Assembly (NCBI RefSeq): GCF_003286085.1
Contig: NW_020825294.1
Span: 9,548,001-9,612,000, forward strand
Reading direction: 5' to 3'
Length of the DNA stretch: 64,000 nucleotides
Source: Drosophila persimilis
Taxonomy: Eukaryota; Arthropoda; Insecta; Diptera; Drosophilidae
Shown here: one piece after another, positions 12,700-23,320 of the stretch
Position numbering within the stretch: the stretch's first letter is position 1
Layout: each line of letters opens with the position of its first letter
The notes under the pieces: generated by a model
The model's database searches: none
What the model saw: the letters and a program-made list of their open reading frames with translations, nothing else
What the model was told of the DNA's origin: nothing
Position numbers and translations under genes: made by a program

Positions 12700-14259
12700 A
12701 TTTATTCCAATGGATTGCTTTTAAATCATTTTCGGCCATTCACTTTCAAAATATTTATATTTGGCGCTCAAGTTTGGTGGGACTTGCTCTCTTTTGTTTG
12801 GGATTTTTTGATATTATAGAATTGAGAAAATCTTTGTCATGTCAATATATGCAGAAACTCTCTGTTTGAAAGCTATTTCAACGATATTTTGCAGCTTATT
12901 GTCTTCTTACAGAGACTAAGAATAGGTATCGGGATCGAGATTTATTCACAGACACTAATCGTATGCATGAATATGTCAAAAACATATTAATCTGAGAAGA
13001 GGTCTTTACTAAGACGTTTTATGACAGATTGAAAAACAGTATCTTTATAATAAATTAAAGAAATATGGTATACGACATTCCATACTCACTTACGTGACCT
13101 TTTATGTTTAAACCTTGTTTTCGACACAACACAATGCAAAAATAATACTTTAAAGTAACTAATCTTGGATAAAATTGATTCATTAATCGTAAAAAATTAT
13201 GTGGGCATAGATAAAGGCCCGGTTGACAACATTTAAGTCCTTGTCGCTCACATTCAAAACGTTCGATTTGGCGCGCACCACTCGGTATATTTTTCAAGTG
13301 AGACCGTATATACTGTAGAAACTGGGTTTCGCCGCGCTCCCATGTGGTGTTTTTTAGTGCTAAATGGTATTTTTGTCATCTATTAATTTCATTTTCAATT
13401 TTATATAAAAACCCAATAAATGCAAGTTTTTTGAATAGGCCAATCAAGTATAGAATTGATTCATCAATCGTGCAAAATTGAGTGGGCATGGCTAAATATT
13501 CTATATAGATAGTATTATTCAACGGAACAAAGAATATGAGAAAATTTGAATTCGCCGCAATTCGCCGCAGTTCGCTTTAGCAACAATGAGTCTCATTCCA
13601 TACACAAATGTTGCGCATTCCATACACAAAAGTTGCGGCAACATTTACTTGAAAACCGTTTTTTGGTCAAAATAAAATACATAAAGGTAATTAAAAGAAG
13701 CAATCTTGTAGAAAATGCATTTATCTATGGGATAAAGCCAAGTGGGCAAATCTATATAGCTTGAAATATAGGCAATACCCGATTCGCCGCAGTTTCGCTA
13801 TTGCAACAATGAGTCCCATTCCATACACAAATGTTGCTAACTCCATGCACAAATGTTGCTAATTCCATGCACACATACCCTGTGGCAAATGGATGTTATA
13901 GAATTGTGAATACGTTTGTCTTCCAAGGCTCAGGATCGAGATAAATATATACAAGATACTAATAAGCCACATGAATAAGTTAAAAACATATCAATTTGAG
14001 AAAAGGTCTTAATAAATTACGTTTGATCTTCATATAAAATTAGCGAAATAGGGTGTACAAAGGGCTATACACGCATCACGTCTTCAAATACCAGCAACAT
14101 TGCGATTCTTTTTTGGTTGGACTTTTTCGTTTAACCCTGATTACAATAAATACAATAAAAGCAAGGATAAAAAACTATCCAATCTTGTAGAAAATTGATT
14201 CATTAATCGTATAAAATTATGTGGGCATGGCTATATGTTCTATATAGCTAGTAATATTC
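12700..14259 (+). repeat. Mobile or satellite-like repeat, copy 1 (near-identical core 13171-14259)
   Basis: The core 13171-14259 aligns with 58081-59168 in the same orientation with only about half a dozen differences by eye: single changes near 13331, 13446 and 13501, one extra G near 14066, and two near 14203. Inside, a module carrying TTGATTCATTAATCG..TGTGGGCAT recurs at about 13171, 13452, 13706 and 14185. The block GATCGAGAT..AAAAACATAT..GAGAA-AGGTCTT occurs at about 12931 and 13932. A diverged tandem structure of about 1 kb period is therefore likely, extending the element 5' to near 12.7 kb. A 72-codon open frame inside (13546-13764) is identical in both copies but looks non-coding. 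Class unknown; no terminal inverted repeats seen. Confidence 0.8.
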
Positions 14260-14395
14260 AACGGAATATCATAAACGAGTAATATGTATAACAGAACTTG
14301 ACTTCGTCAGTATATTGACGGTATACTTTTAAAATGAGATGGTATATTTTGGTATATTTATGAGGGTCGGACGGTATATCAGTTCGATAATTCCG

Positions 14396-14406
14396 CGGTC
14401 ACACTG
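14396..14406 (+). promoter_or_regulatory. Core promoter Motif 1 (likely distal Hr39 start)
   Basis: CGGTCACACTG is a perfect match to the Drosophila Motif 1 consensus YGGTCACACTR bound by M1BP, in plus orientation. It is preceded by GGTATATTT words (14340-14379) of the kind that often precede this motif. It lies about 140 nt beyond the near-identical core of repeat copy 1 and upstream of the Hr39 5' exon. Confidence 0.6.
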
Positions 14407-16073
14407 GCCGGGGTGGTGGGGGGAAGCAATGTTAAACGGCCTTGCGAACAAAAGTGGAAAACAAAATCAAAAATCGCGGGTAGTTCTAGCGGAGCGCACG
14501 TTTCGCCCGATTCCGTTGCACATTTGTAACTCCCAGGTAAACAAAATTAAAAAAATACGAAAGCGGGCGAAAAAGATCTGTATCCGGAAATATTAAAAGT
14601 ATATTCATGATAATGCAAACAGCCTTTTACATGGCACAGAAAAGTGAAGTGTCTGGGAATTTCCCAACAAATAAATAAACCAAAACGTTGAAGTTAAATG
14701 GTATTAAACAAAAATCCCATACCGCAAACAAAAGTGCAATGAAAATGGCCAAAAAGCACAGGTTTTATTCCAATTGCATATGAAAGTCCAAACCAAAATC
14801 GGGGCTGAAAGAAGAGTAAAACAAATATAGCGAATGACGGGCGCGCAATAAGATAAAATTGAAGGTTATTCTTTATTGTAAACAAAAAAGCAAGTGTTAA
14901 GCGGCAGAGTGAGAGACACACACACATACACAAGCACACACACGCACTCATAGAGTGATAGAGCAGGAGAGCTAGAACGGGCGCTGGAAAGAGAGCGCAG
15001 ATAAGAGAAGAGCGCAGCTCTGGGCAGAGAAAGAAAGCAGCGCACAAAGCAAACGCTGAAAATGTCAATAAACTCTGCAAAAGGTGAGGAAAACGCAACA
15101 AGAGCGGTGCTGGAGCGTGAGCGTGAGCGAGAGAGCTGCTGTCGTGTGGTGTAAAATAAAAACCAAGCCGAGGGCAGAGCAGCGACTGCGACCGCGGCAG
15201 AACAGCAACAGTGGCAAAGTCGAAGAAAGCAAGCAAGTGCAAAAAGAGAAAAGAACGTTTTGGTGGTCAAACTAGTGATACCCTAGCACCCGATTTTATT
15301 TAAAATTTCTTGAGTTGTGTATTCTCTTCAGAAACAAAAAGTTGTACAAATAAAATTTAAAAAAAAAAACCGTCGACACCACGCTCGCTCGCTCGCTCTC
15401 TCTTGCCCGGAAATACTCCTAAAGAAAGTCGCTGCTCTCAGACACAAACACACACAAAGAAAGCTGCTGCTGCGTGGTTCTGTGTGTGTATGTGTGTAAG
15501 TTCTTATTGGGAATGGTGTGTGTGCAGAAAAAACTGCAACTGCAACTTCAACAAGTTTTGCAAGACCGTCTCTTTCTCCCTCTCTGTTCCTCTCTCTTCG
15601 CGCACAGTGTAGTTGCAGTTTGTTTATTTTATTGTCCATTTGCTGCTCGTTCTCGTTCACCCTCCCCTCCACCTATACCAGTGTACCAGTGCGAGTGAGT
15701 AATTTACCGTTATTAATTCACAGGTGAAAAATCAACGCTGCGACTGCAATTTTCTCGTGCAATAATTTTCGGAAAATCCACGCCACCCAAAACCCCCATT
15801 GTGCAAAAAGGAATCTACACAAATTTTCTACGTAAAAATATTTAATAAAAAATGTTTAGTGTTTAATAAAAAAATGTGGTGCAAACAATAATCAATTACA
15901 TATTAAACTAATCAAAAAGCGTTCTGGCCTTGGTGCCGGACCCACAAAAACAACAACAAAAAGTCTTATCAGCAACGGAAAATCGTTTAGGGAAAATCCA
16001 CCACGAAGAAGAATCTTTTAGACTGAACCAAAAGCGGACAATTGGAATATAATAATTATTAACTTTTAAAATG
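14407..16073 (+). other. Hr39 5' UTR exon region, ending at an ATG|GTAAGT junction
   Basis: CA-, GA- and CTGC-rich sequence of 5' UTR character. It contains two possible donors (CAG|GTAAAC near 14536 and AAAG|GTGAGG near 15082) and ends with a strong donor, TTTTAAAATG|GTAAGTGC, at 16073/16074. The last exon bases are an ATG. Spliced to the acceptor at 47667 this ATG would open a short upstream frame rather than Hr39 itself. Exact start sites and alternative first exons need transcript data. Confidence 0.45.
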
Positions 16074-18295
16074 GTAAGTGCAAAGTCGCAATTGGTATAA
16101 TCTGTGAATGGGAAGTCGCTTCGCAGAAATGTTTCGAATGTGCAGTTATCATTGCGATTTTATCCATTCTCTCCTCTCTGGTACCTTTTACGGGTAAAGT
16201 TAATTAGAATTTTAAGCATGAAAAAGAGTGCCCTGCGTACCCTCTGCGTCCTCCTCTCTCACTCGCCGTCATTTTGTGTTTCGATAGCGCTTTACAGTAT
16301 TTTTATGCTGGAACAGGATAGAAAAAGTGCTATTCCCTCTCCCATCGCATCCTGCATTGCTCTGTTGTTATACTGTCACCTGTTTACCTTCTACCGAGTA
16401 TTCTTTCTCAGTTATAACTGAAAGACATCTCAATCCAATATTAGAACTCTCTTTTATCCATAGCAGCAAGGCTTCCTTCTATAACTCCCCTCTTTTTCGC
16501 TCCATAATGCACACACTTGAGGCGGCAGTGACTCCAATCCGAAAATCAAAACAATTTAATTAACGCCTCGACTGTACAGGAATGAAGAGGAGTGGGTGGA
16601 GAGGAGTGTAAGACAGGGCGAGGGTGGGGGGTAAGCTGACTGAGGTTCGGCTCCGAGTGGCTGGACGGTAACCACTTCAATTCATAAGCAGTGAAATGTA
16701 ACGGCGCCGTTGGTCACTTGAACTACTTTCATACACATACATATATAACGGCAGGGGGGGGGGGGGGGAGGGGTGGAACAAAGTGCTGGGGGGCTCTGTC
16801 CCTGTCCCTGGCTTTGGCTCCCTGGCTCCCAGTTTCGAACCGTTGGCGTAGCGGCTGAGTCACTCATTTTGGAAGTGCAATTGCAGCCCGAAAACCGAAC
16901 CATACCCGAGACCCACCGTAGGCCAGCACCGGAAATTGTTTCTGAAAGAAAAAGCAGAGCAGATCGCGGAGGGCAAATCGGGGCAGGGGGCAGGGCATTG
17001 CTGATTTTGGAGAGTACTGTTGGGGCCAATGCATGTCTTTTGAACAATATTACCCAGGCACGTTTTGAACTCTACCACACACACACACACACACACACTT
17101 GCACACATTTCTTCTTCTCCTTTTGCCGCTTTCGCGTGTAGCTTGACCCAGAAAAATCAAAGACTCGCCAAAGACTCTTTGGGGCACCACCGTAGGTGTA
17201 CGGCGATGACGATGAGGTTGAGGTTGAGGCTGAGGCTGAGAAAAGGCTTGAGAGACTGAGACTGAGACTCCGACTGCGGACTGGTGGATCGGCGGATCGG
17301 TGGATCGGTTTGGAGCAGCAAACCGTCTGTCTGTCTCATAAACCATTTTAAATGTTGGAGGGGCTCATTATTATTTTGACTACGTCGGCTTGCGGTTTTT
17401 GTGTTTATTGGCTGTTCTTTTTTCGCGTTTCAATACCCTGGAAACCAAGGGGACTCTAGAGTGGCATGGTATTCGATGGGATGTAAAAAGCAATCAAAAA
17501 ACAAAGAACATCTCAACTGCTATTCCTCTTTTTCTGTGATTTCCAGACCCTTCTTTCATTCCTGCATCTATAGAAGAAGAGTTGTAACATCCAAAAGTTT
17601 TCAAGATATAGGACTACCATTTACTAGAGCTGTATATGATGATATTCACAACCAATCTTCCGAATATCATTTCGATTGGATAAAGAAAACCAAAGAATTT
17701 ATATTTTCAAGTATTGTCATGTATTTCCTCTCGTTCTGAGACTAATTATTAATTCTAATTCTTCTTAGATCATGTACAAACACCTGACTATAGGGTATCC
17801 CATAGTGCGATGGGATGTCTGCTGGTGTTGCAGTTTTTCTCTCTGTGTTTTCTGTGCCTTTTCATTTCGTAAACTGGGTTTATGTGCGGTGGTCTTTACT
17901 TTTATCATCGACTGCTGCTGCGACTCTTTTCTCCCTCGATCCCCCTCTCAGTCTCCCTGGAGGAAGGTTAACCGCGAATTTTGTAAGTTGATTGGCTCTG
18001 GCGGTTGTCGGTTGGCGGCTGGGCTGTCCGTTGGCATCGTCTGCTGCTTGTTTATGTTCTTGAACTCCTTTTAGGTGTGTGTGCGGCCCCGAATGTTAAT
18101 TTACAGCTTTTGTTGTCATAACTCCAGCTAAATGCAGGTGTGATGTGGGGCAGCGCAGGGGGGCATGTGGCGCAGAAGCTGCTGGAGGAGCTGCAACTCC
18201 CGAATGGGATGGGGATTTTAATGTGGCGGTAATGGGGCAACTGAGGCGTGCAACAGATTTATGGTGAAAATGTACACAAGTAAAGTAAGAGTACT
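16074..18295 (+). other. Hr39 5' intron, part 1
   Basis: Intronic. A 15-base poly-G run lies at 16754-16768, a (CA)n tract at about 17072-17098 and a GA/GGTTGA-type simple repeat near 17210-17270. The open frames here are low-complexity shadows. Confidence 0.55.
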
Positions 18296-18760
18296 TGCAG
18301 AGGATAAATATGATAAATCGATAAGGAAGTATCGATTTTTAGTCGATTAATGCTAGCATTTTTATATAATGGTGGAAATAATACAGAAATATGTATAGGG
18401 AAATGTTGGAGAAGGTAAATATTATAAATCGATAGAGGAAGTATCGCTTTTTAATCGATTAATGCCGGCATTTTGTATGTAAAAGGAGAAATATGTATAG
18501 GGAAATGTTCTAGGGGTAGATATTATAAATCGATAGAGGAAGTATCGATTTGGAATCGATTAATGCTAGCATTTTTTATGTAAAAGGAGAAATAATAGAA
18601 AAATATGTATAGAGAAATATTAGTGGGAATAAATATAATAATCGATTAAAAATAAATTTGTATGTAAAGGCAGAAATAATAGAGCAATATGTATAGGGAA
18701 ATTTTCGAGGGCATAAATTTAATAAATCGATAAAGGAAGACTCGATTTGTTATCGATCTT
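18296..18760. repeat. Tandem array, ~85-115 bp period, rich in ATCGAT sites
   Basis: Five units start near 18300, 18414, 18515, 18627 and 18711. A full unit carries ATAAATCGATA, GAGGAAGTATCG, an AATCGATTAATGC word and AATATGTATAGGGAAAT. Unit 4 lacks its middle and unit 5 is truncated. Almost every unit has two or three CGAT cores, resembling DRE (TATCGATA) or BEAF-32 (CGATA) recognition words, so the array gathers more than ten such cores in 460 bp of the Hr39 intron. Confidence 0.8.
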
Positions 18761-21700
18761 ATGGGTACTTGTGATTTAATGGAGTGATTTGTGATTTCGA
18801 AAATCAGTGGATATCATACAAGTTTTCTATGGCACTTTTTGAAGCTATATAATCTCCATCGTTTGTCATACAATTTTATCAATATCTTTTGGAGTAACAA
18901 ACTCAAAGATAAAAAAGCATACCTTTGCTTATGAAAACCATTAAATATTAATATAAATGTACGTTTTTGGCCCGTTCATGTACTGTAGGACGTCTAGTGG
19001 TGATCGTAATTGAAGTCTAGCCATATCTCATGTCGATCTTGAACTGCCACGAAACAGAGGAAACCACATCATATTTTTCGTTTCATTCGATGGCCTGGTG
19101 GCCAGCTGTTAACCGGTTCTCGGAATTGATGCCTCGAGGCGTAGTACTCGCACACCCCCCACTTACAGAAACATAAATTGTTACATGGCTCCGGCATCTA
19201 CCTCTCCTTTGTGGCTGTAACTCGGACTGTGACTTGGCTAATTAGCAGTTAACAATTGCAACATTGACCTCCGCCTGCTCCTCCTCCTCCTCCTCCTCCA
19301 CCTCCTCCATAGTTGTTCTTTCTAGCAAACATCAAGAATGCTTTGGCGCTTTGTTCTATTGTCTCTATGGGGCGAGAGAGATCAAAATAAAAGATACAAT
19401 AAACATGGCAGCAGGTTTACCTTGTTGGTAACCTCAAAAGAAGAAGAGCTTTGCTCTCCCTCTCTCTCTCTTTCTGTCTCTCTTTGTCTCTGTTAACTGG
19501 CAGACAGAGAGGAAGAGTTGCTGGAGTGTCTCTGCAGCCTCTTTGAAAAGCGCAACATTGTTGCTTTTGCCATTTAATGCTTTTGATGCCCTTCCCCAGA
19601 GAGGATGGTACATGGGCCTCGACAAAAACGTTGCGTTCCGAGGGGTTTTTCATGTCAATCGATTATTTCAAGTGCCGTTTTGTTACCCAAATATATCTTA
19701 AACCCTCCTAGAATTACCCAAAACACGAAGAGTATATGGGAATTCGTTGCTTTCCAGCTTATCCTTTACTTTTCCGTACTGCTGGCTGCAGCTTGCCCGT
19801 TGCCTTTTGGCCGTCTGTTGCTGTTTTGTTGCTGTTTTGTGGCTGTTGTTTTTGCTTGATTTTTCGCCAACTGCCAACTTTGCCAATTGCCATAACTGTG
19901 GTCTATCGTCTATGGTCCATGGTCTATGGAGTGTGGTGTGTAGCCCGTTGTTGCCCCGACATTCGCTGGCGCTTTTTTCCGTTTCTATGTGTCTATATAA
20001 ACATGATCGTTTTGGCCAATTTCTTGTGCTTTGCCTGGCGCTTTTTATTTTGTTTTTTGTTTTGATTTCTGCTGTGTGGCAGGGGCCATGGCATGGTGCA
20101 ACAAAACAAAAACATGTTGCCTAAATGTTGTTGCTGCTGCAGTTGCAGTTGCAACCAACTATTGCCGCTGCTGCTGCTGGTTGCTGCTGCTGCTGCTGCT
20201 GCCGATGGTTGTGTAACAATTGGAAGCCTTTTTTCGACTCGAAATTGAACTTTGGTTTGGCAACAGAAATCCTCAGGGGGGGTACTACTGGAAGTATTTT
20301 CATATCGCTTTCATGATATTTGGTTAGAGGAAGGGACTTGCACGTGCCTAGAGTACATTTATAGGAAACCTATAGTGGTTTATCCGATTTAATTTTACGG
20401 ATATAACCAATAATACTAGTTTGGTACTCTGTGGAATCAAATTTGGGAGATTAAATTAAAAGTTACTCCAGAAACGTTTCAAAATCAAATTTGGAACCAT
20501 AACTGTTGTGAAATTCGTTTAAAACTCTTTCCAAATATATACAACTTTTTGTTAGAATTTTTTAAAACCTTTCCGATTAAGAGATTTACCTAAAATACCC
20601 CTACAAATATTATTAGCCTTAAATATTAAGCAATAAATAAGGTTAAACACATTTTTAACCACAAAAAAGTTGTTTTCGATATCTTTAATGTTTTAAATAG
20701 CAATAATATGACATTGTGTCCCAATAATATTCGATATAGGCGAGGGTACATTCCGATTATACAAATTTCTAACCAAATTGGTACGGAAATGGTGCACGAT
20801 CTATATAATGGCTTCGAAAATGCATACAAAAAGAATTTCTTAGCCATCAATCTATGATATTAAAATTCACGTCGCCCCACGTTCGAAGAAACGCCATGGG
20901 GAAACGACTTTCTGTCAAATTCTGTCGTTGCTGTCAAATTTTACAAATGCCGTTATGCAGCAACATTGTATGCTATGCGATATATTCAGGTATTACTGTT
21001 AAGACAGCTCTGCAGCAGTGTATCAATGATAAGACAGCTTTGGCCGTGTATCACTGCTGCGAACAGATAATTGACAGCCCCAAAAACAAAGGCTTGCCTC
21101 CACATCCACACGCGGAACCGAACCCCAACCCAAGCCCCCAAATTTAGGCCTCTGGAAACGTCATGCATGCGTCATACTGCTCGTACTCGCAGTCGCAGTC
21201 GTGCAAGTACTGTATGAAGCGTCACTCAAACAAAACTTTACAAAATAAAAAGAGAATACTAAAAAAGAGAACCCAAAAGAAACCTGAAACAGGAAGAAAC
21301 ACGTTTCTTTTCGGCTGGGGCTCAGAGCAGGACGGAGGAAAGCAGGGAGCAGAGTGGTCGTCGACGGTAGGCGGAAAGGGGAGCAGGGAGTGCATGGGTG
21401 GACGGAGTGGAACCAATCAACCGAACCACCAGCCCAAAAGAGAGGACCAAAACCAAAGCAAAAATCCAAACTGGAGCCCAAAGTCTCCAGCGTCTCGCAG
21501 TCGCAGAGGCTGATTCCGATAGCTGGCGGCAATTTTCGAGTGATTAGTCTTCCGACGACGAACGGGCGAAGGAAGAACGGAGAAGGAGAATCATAAATAT
21601 CAGCAGAAGCACACGCAGAAGAAGGTGCAAAAGAACAAGGCAGAAGAAGGGAGAGTCCCAGTTCAATGTTTCCCCCTGGCTCTTGGGAGAGATCAGAGGC

Positions 21701-23189
21701 TCGGCCTTAGCTTTAGCGAAGCATTAGAATTGGTTTCTAAAATGCTTTTAGGAATACCCTCTATAAGAAAGGTATATCCCATGAGTGAAGGTAAAGGAAA
21801 ACCTTCCATGAAGCATATGAAACCCTTGATCGGGAAAACTTTAAGAGCTACGGACCCAATTCTGGGAAGTAAACTCTTCTCTGAGCTCAATGAAGATCAA
21901 GTTTTGGGAACAAACTATCTTTTTAAATTCGTTGTAGCATCCACAATTCAAAAGATACGCAACTGATTTTTTGTAGATTTATTTATAATGCTTTTTGATA
22001 ATTTTCTTTAAAAAATCATCCTGATTAAGTAGTTTTAGAGCAAAAGATTTCAAACCAAACTAAATTTTCTTTGAGAGCATTTAAAACTCCTTCTCTTTCG
22101 AAATACAATATGTTCTGCTCATGTTCTGTTTATTCCACATTGGAAATATCACCTGTAGCTATTATATTTCCTATAAAATGATCTTTCAAGTCGGTCTTCA
22201 TAGATGTATTGTAGATGAGGTTGTATCTGAAGCTCAAATTTCGAGACTAGACCTGGAGCTGGTACTGGAGCTGGAGCTGAAGCTGAAACTAGATCTGACA
22301 CCAAGGGGAAACCTTGTAAAGCGTTTTGGTGCGTCTGGAGTGGAGTTGAAGTGGAGCCCCATGCGCCCAATCAATTTTTATCGTTTTGCCTTAATTTGAT
22401 GAGATTTTTATCGGTTTTGCTTGTGTTCTGCATCTTCTGCGTGTTCTCTCTTATTCATCATCAAAGTTATTCTTTTCATTCTTTGCATAAATTAAATCCG
22501 CTAATGGTCATAAATTTTGATCCCCTCCTGCTCCGCTTGCCCCCCTCCTGATTGTATGAAAGCGTAGCTCCTTTAAGCGTGGTTTTTGTGGGATTTATTA
22601 GCTGACCTTCAAGTGTTATAAATAAATAAAAACAAGAAAACACAACTTTGGGGGTTCTGTGAGCTGGTTTTCTCGTTAATTGACGGAGTGACTGACACAA
22701 GGGCCGTAGCTGTTGATGGCTGGCCGCTGCCCGTCGGCCGTTGGCCACTGCCACTGCCACTGCGGCCAAAAGGGAACTCTCGAGTTATTAATGCGGTGGG
22801 TGTGTTGTAAGATGACTAGTGTTGATAGCCTGTTGATCGCTGATTGGAAGTAGGTTTATTAAACGATTTCTGGTGGGGGGAATGGGCATGAAAATAGTTG
22901 GAGTATTCTTAAGGTTTTATGAAGCTACGATACATTCTCACAGAGCAATGCCTTCTTTAAGATCTATCAATTTTAAGCCAGGATATGATACTGAATCAAA
23001 TTTGGACCGATATTACAGAGCCTTTGATTCAGTTCCTTTTAAATATTGGAACAAAAAACAAACGCAGTTGTAGGAGTGACTTTCTGTTATTTTTTTCTCT
23101 ATCAATAAATAATAACAGAACTACTAATATTCCAATATTTTCTATAAAATTATAATATTTAGACGAAAGTATTGTCACAGTTCGAACTT
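18761..23189 (+). other. Hr39 5' intron, part 2
   Basis: No supported gene. Contains CTC/CTT tracts (19270-19310), a CTGC/CAGCAG tract (20130-20210) and scattered short open frames without recognisable domains. Confidence 0.5.
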
Positions 23190-23320
23190 CTTTATTATGA
23201 ACTTCCATACATCGAATTTTTCTATAAAACAGAACACTGCAATGCTATAATTCTGCAAAAATCTATAGTACGATTTTCCGTATAACGAATACCCCTTGAG
23301 AGGACTGTAATTTGCCCATT
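23190..23320 (+). repeat. Diverged interspersed repeat, copy B
   Basis: Counterpart of 5476-5640: same order of GAACTTCCATACA, CAGAACACTGCAAT, ATTTTCCGTATAACGAATNCC and TTGAGA words, with many substitutions and small indels. An old transposon relic is the simplest reading. Confidence 0.5.

Noticed and set aside
13546-13764. 72-codon ORF, identical at 58456-58674
   Set aside because: It is part of the ~1.09 kb repeat. The identity reflects the recent DNA duplication, not protein selection, and the composition is AT-driven with internal simple words.
16054-16073. Hr39 coding start at the ATG before 16073
   Set aside because: Neither joining to 47668 nor to acceptors nearer 47817 keeps the Hr39 frame; the conserved start MPNMSS at 47825 fits the family.
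18296-18760. CRISPR-like array
   Set aside because: Units vary in length and sequence, and this is a eukaryotic intron; it is an ordinary tandem array.
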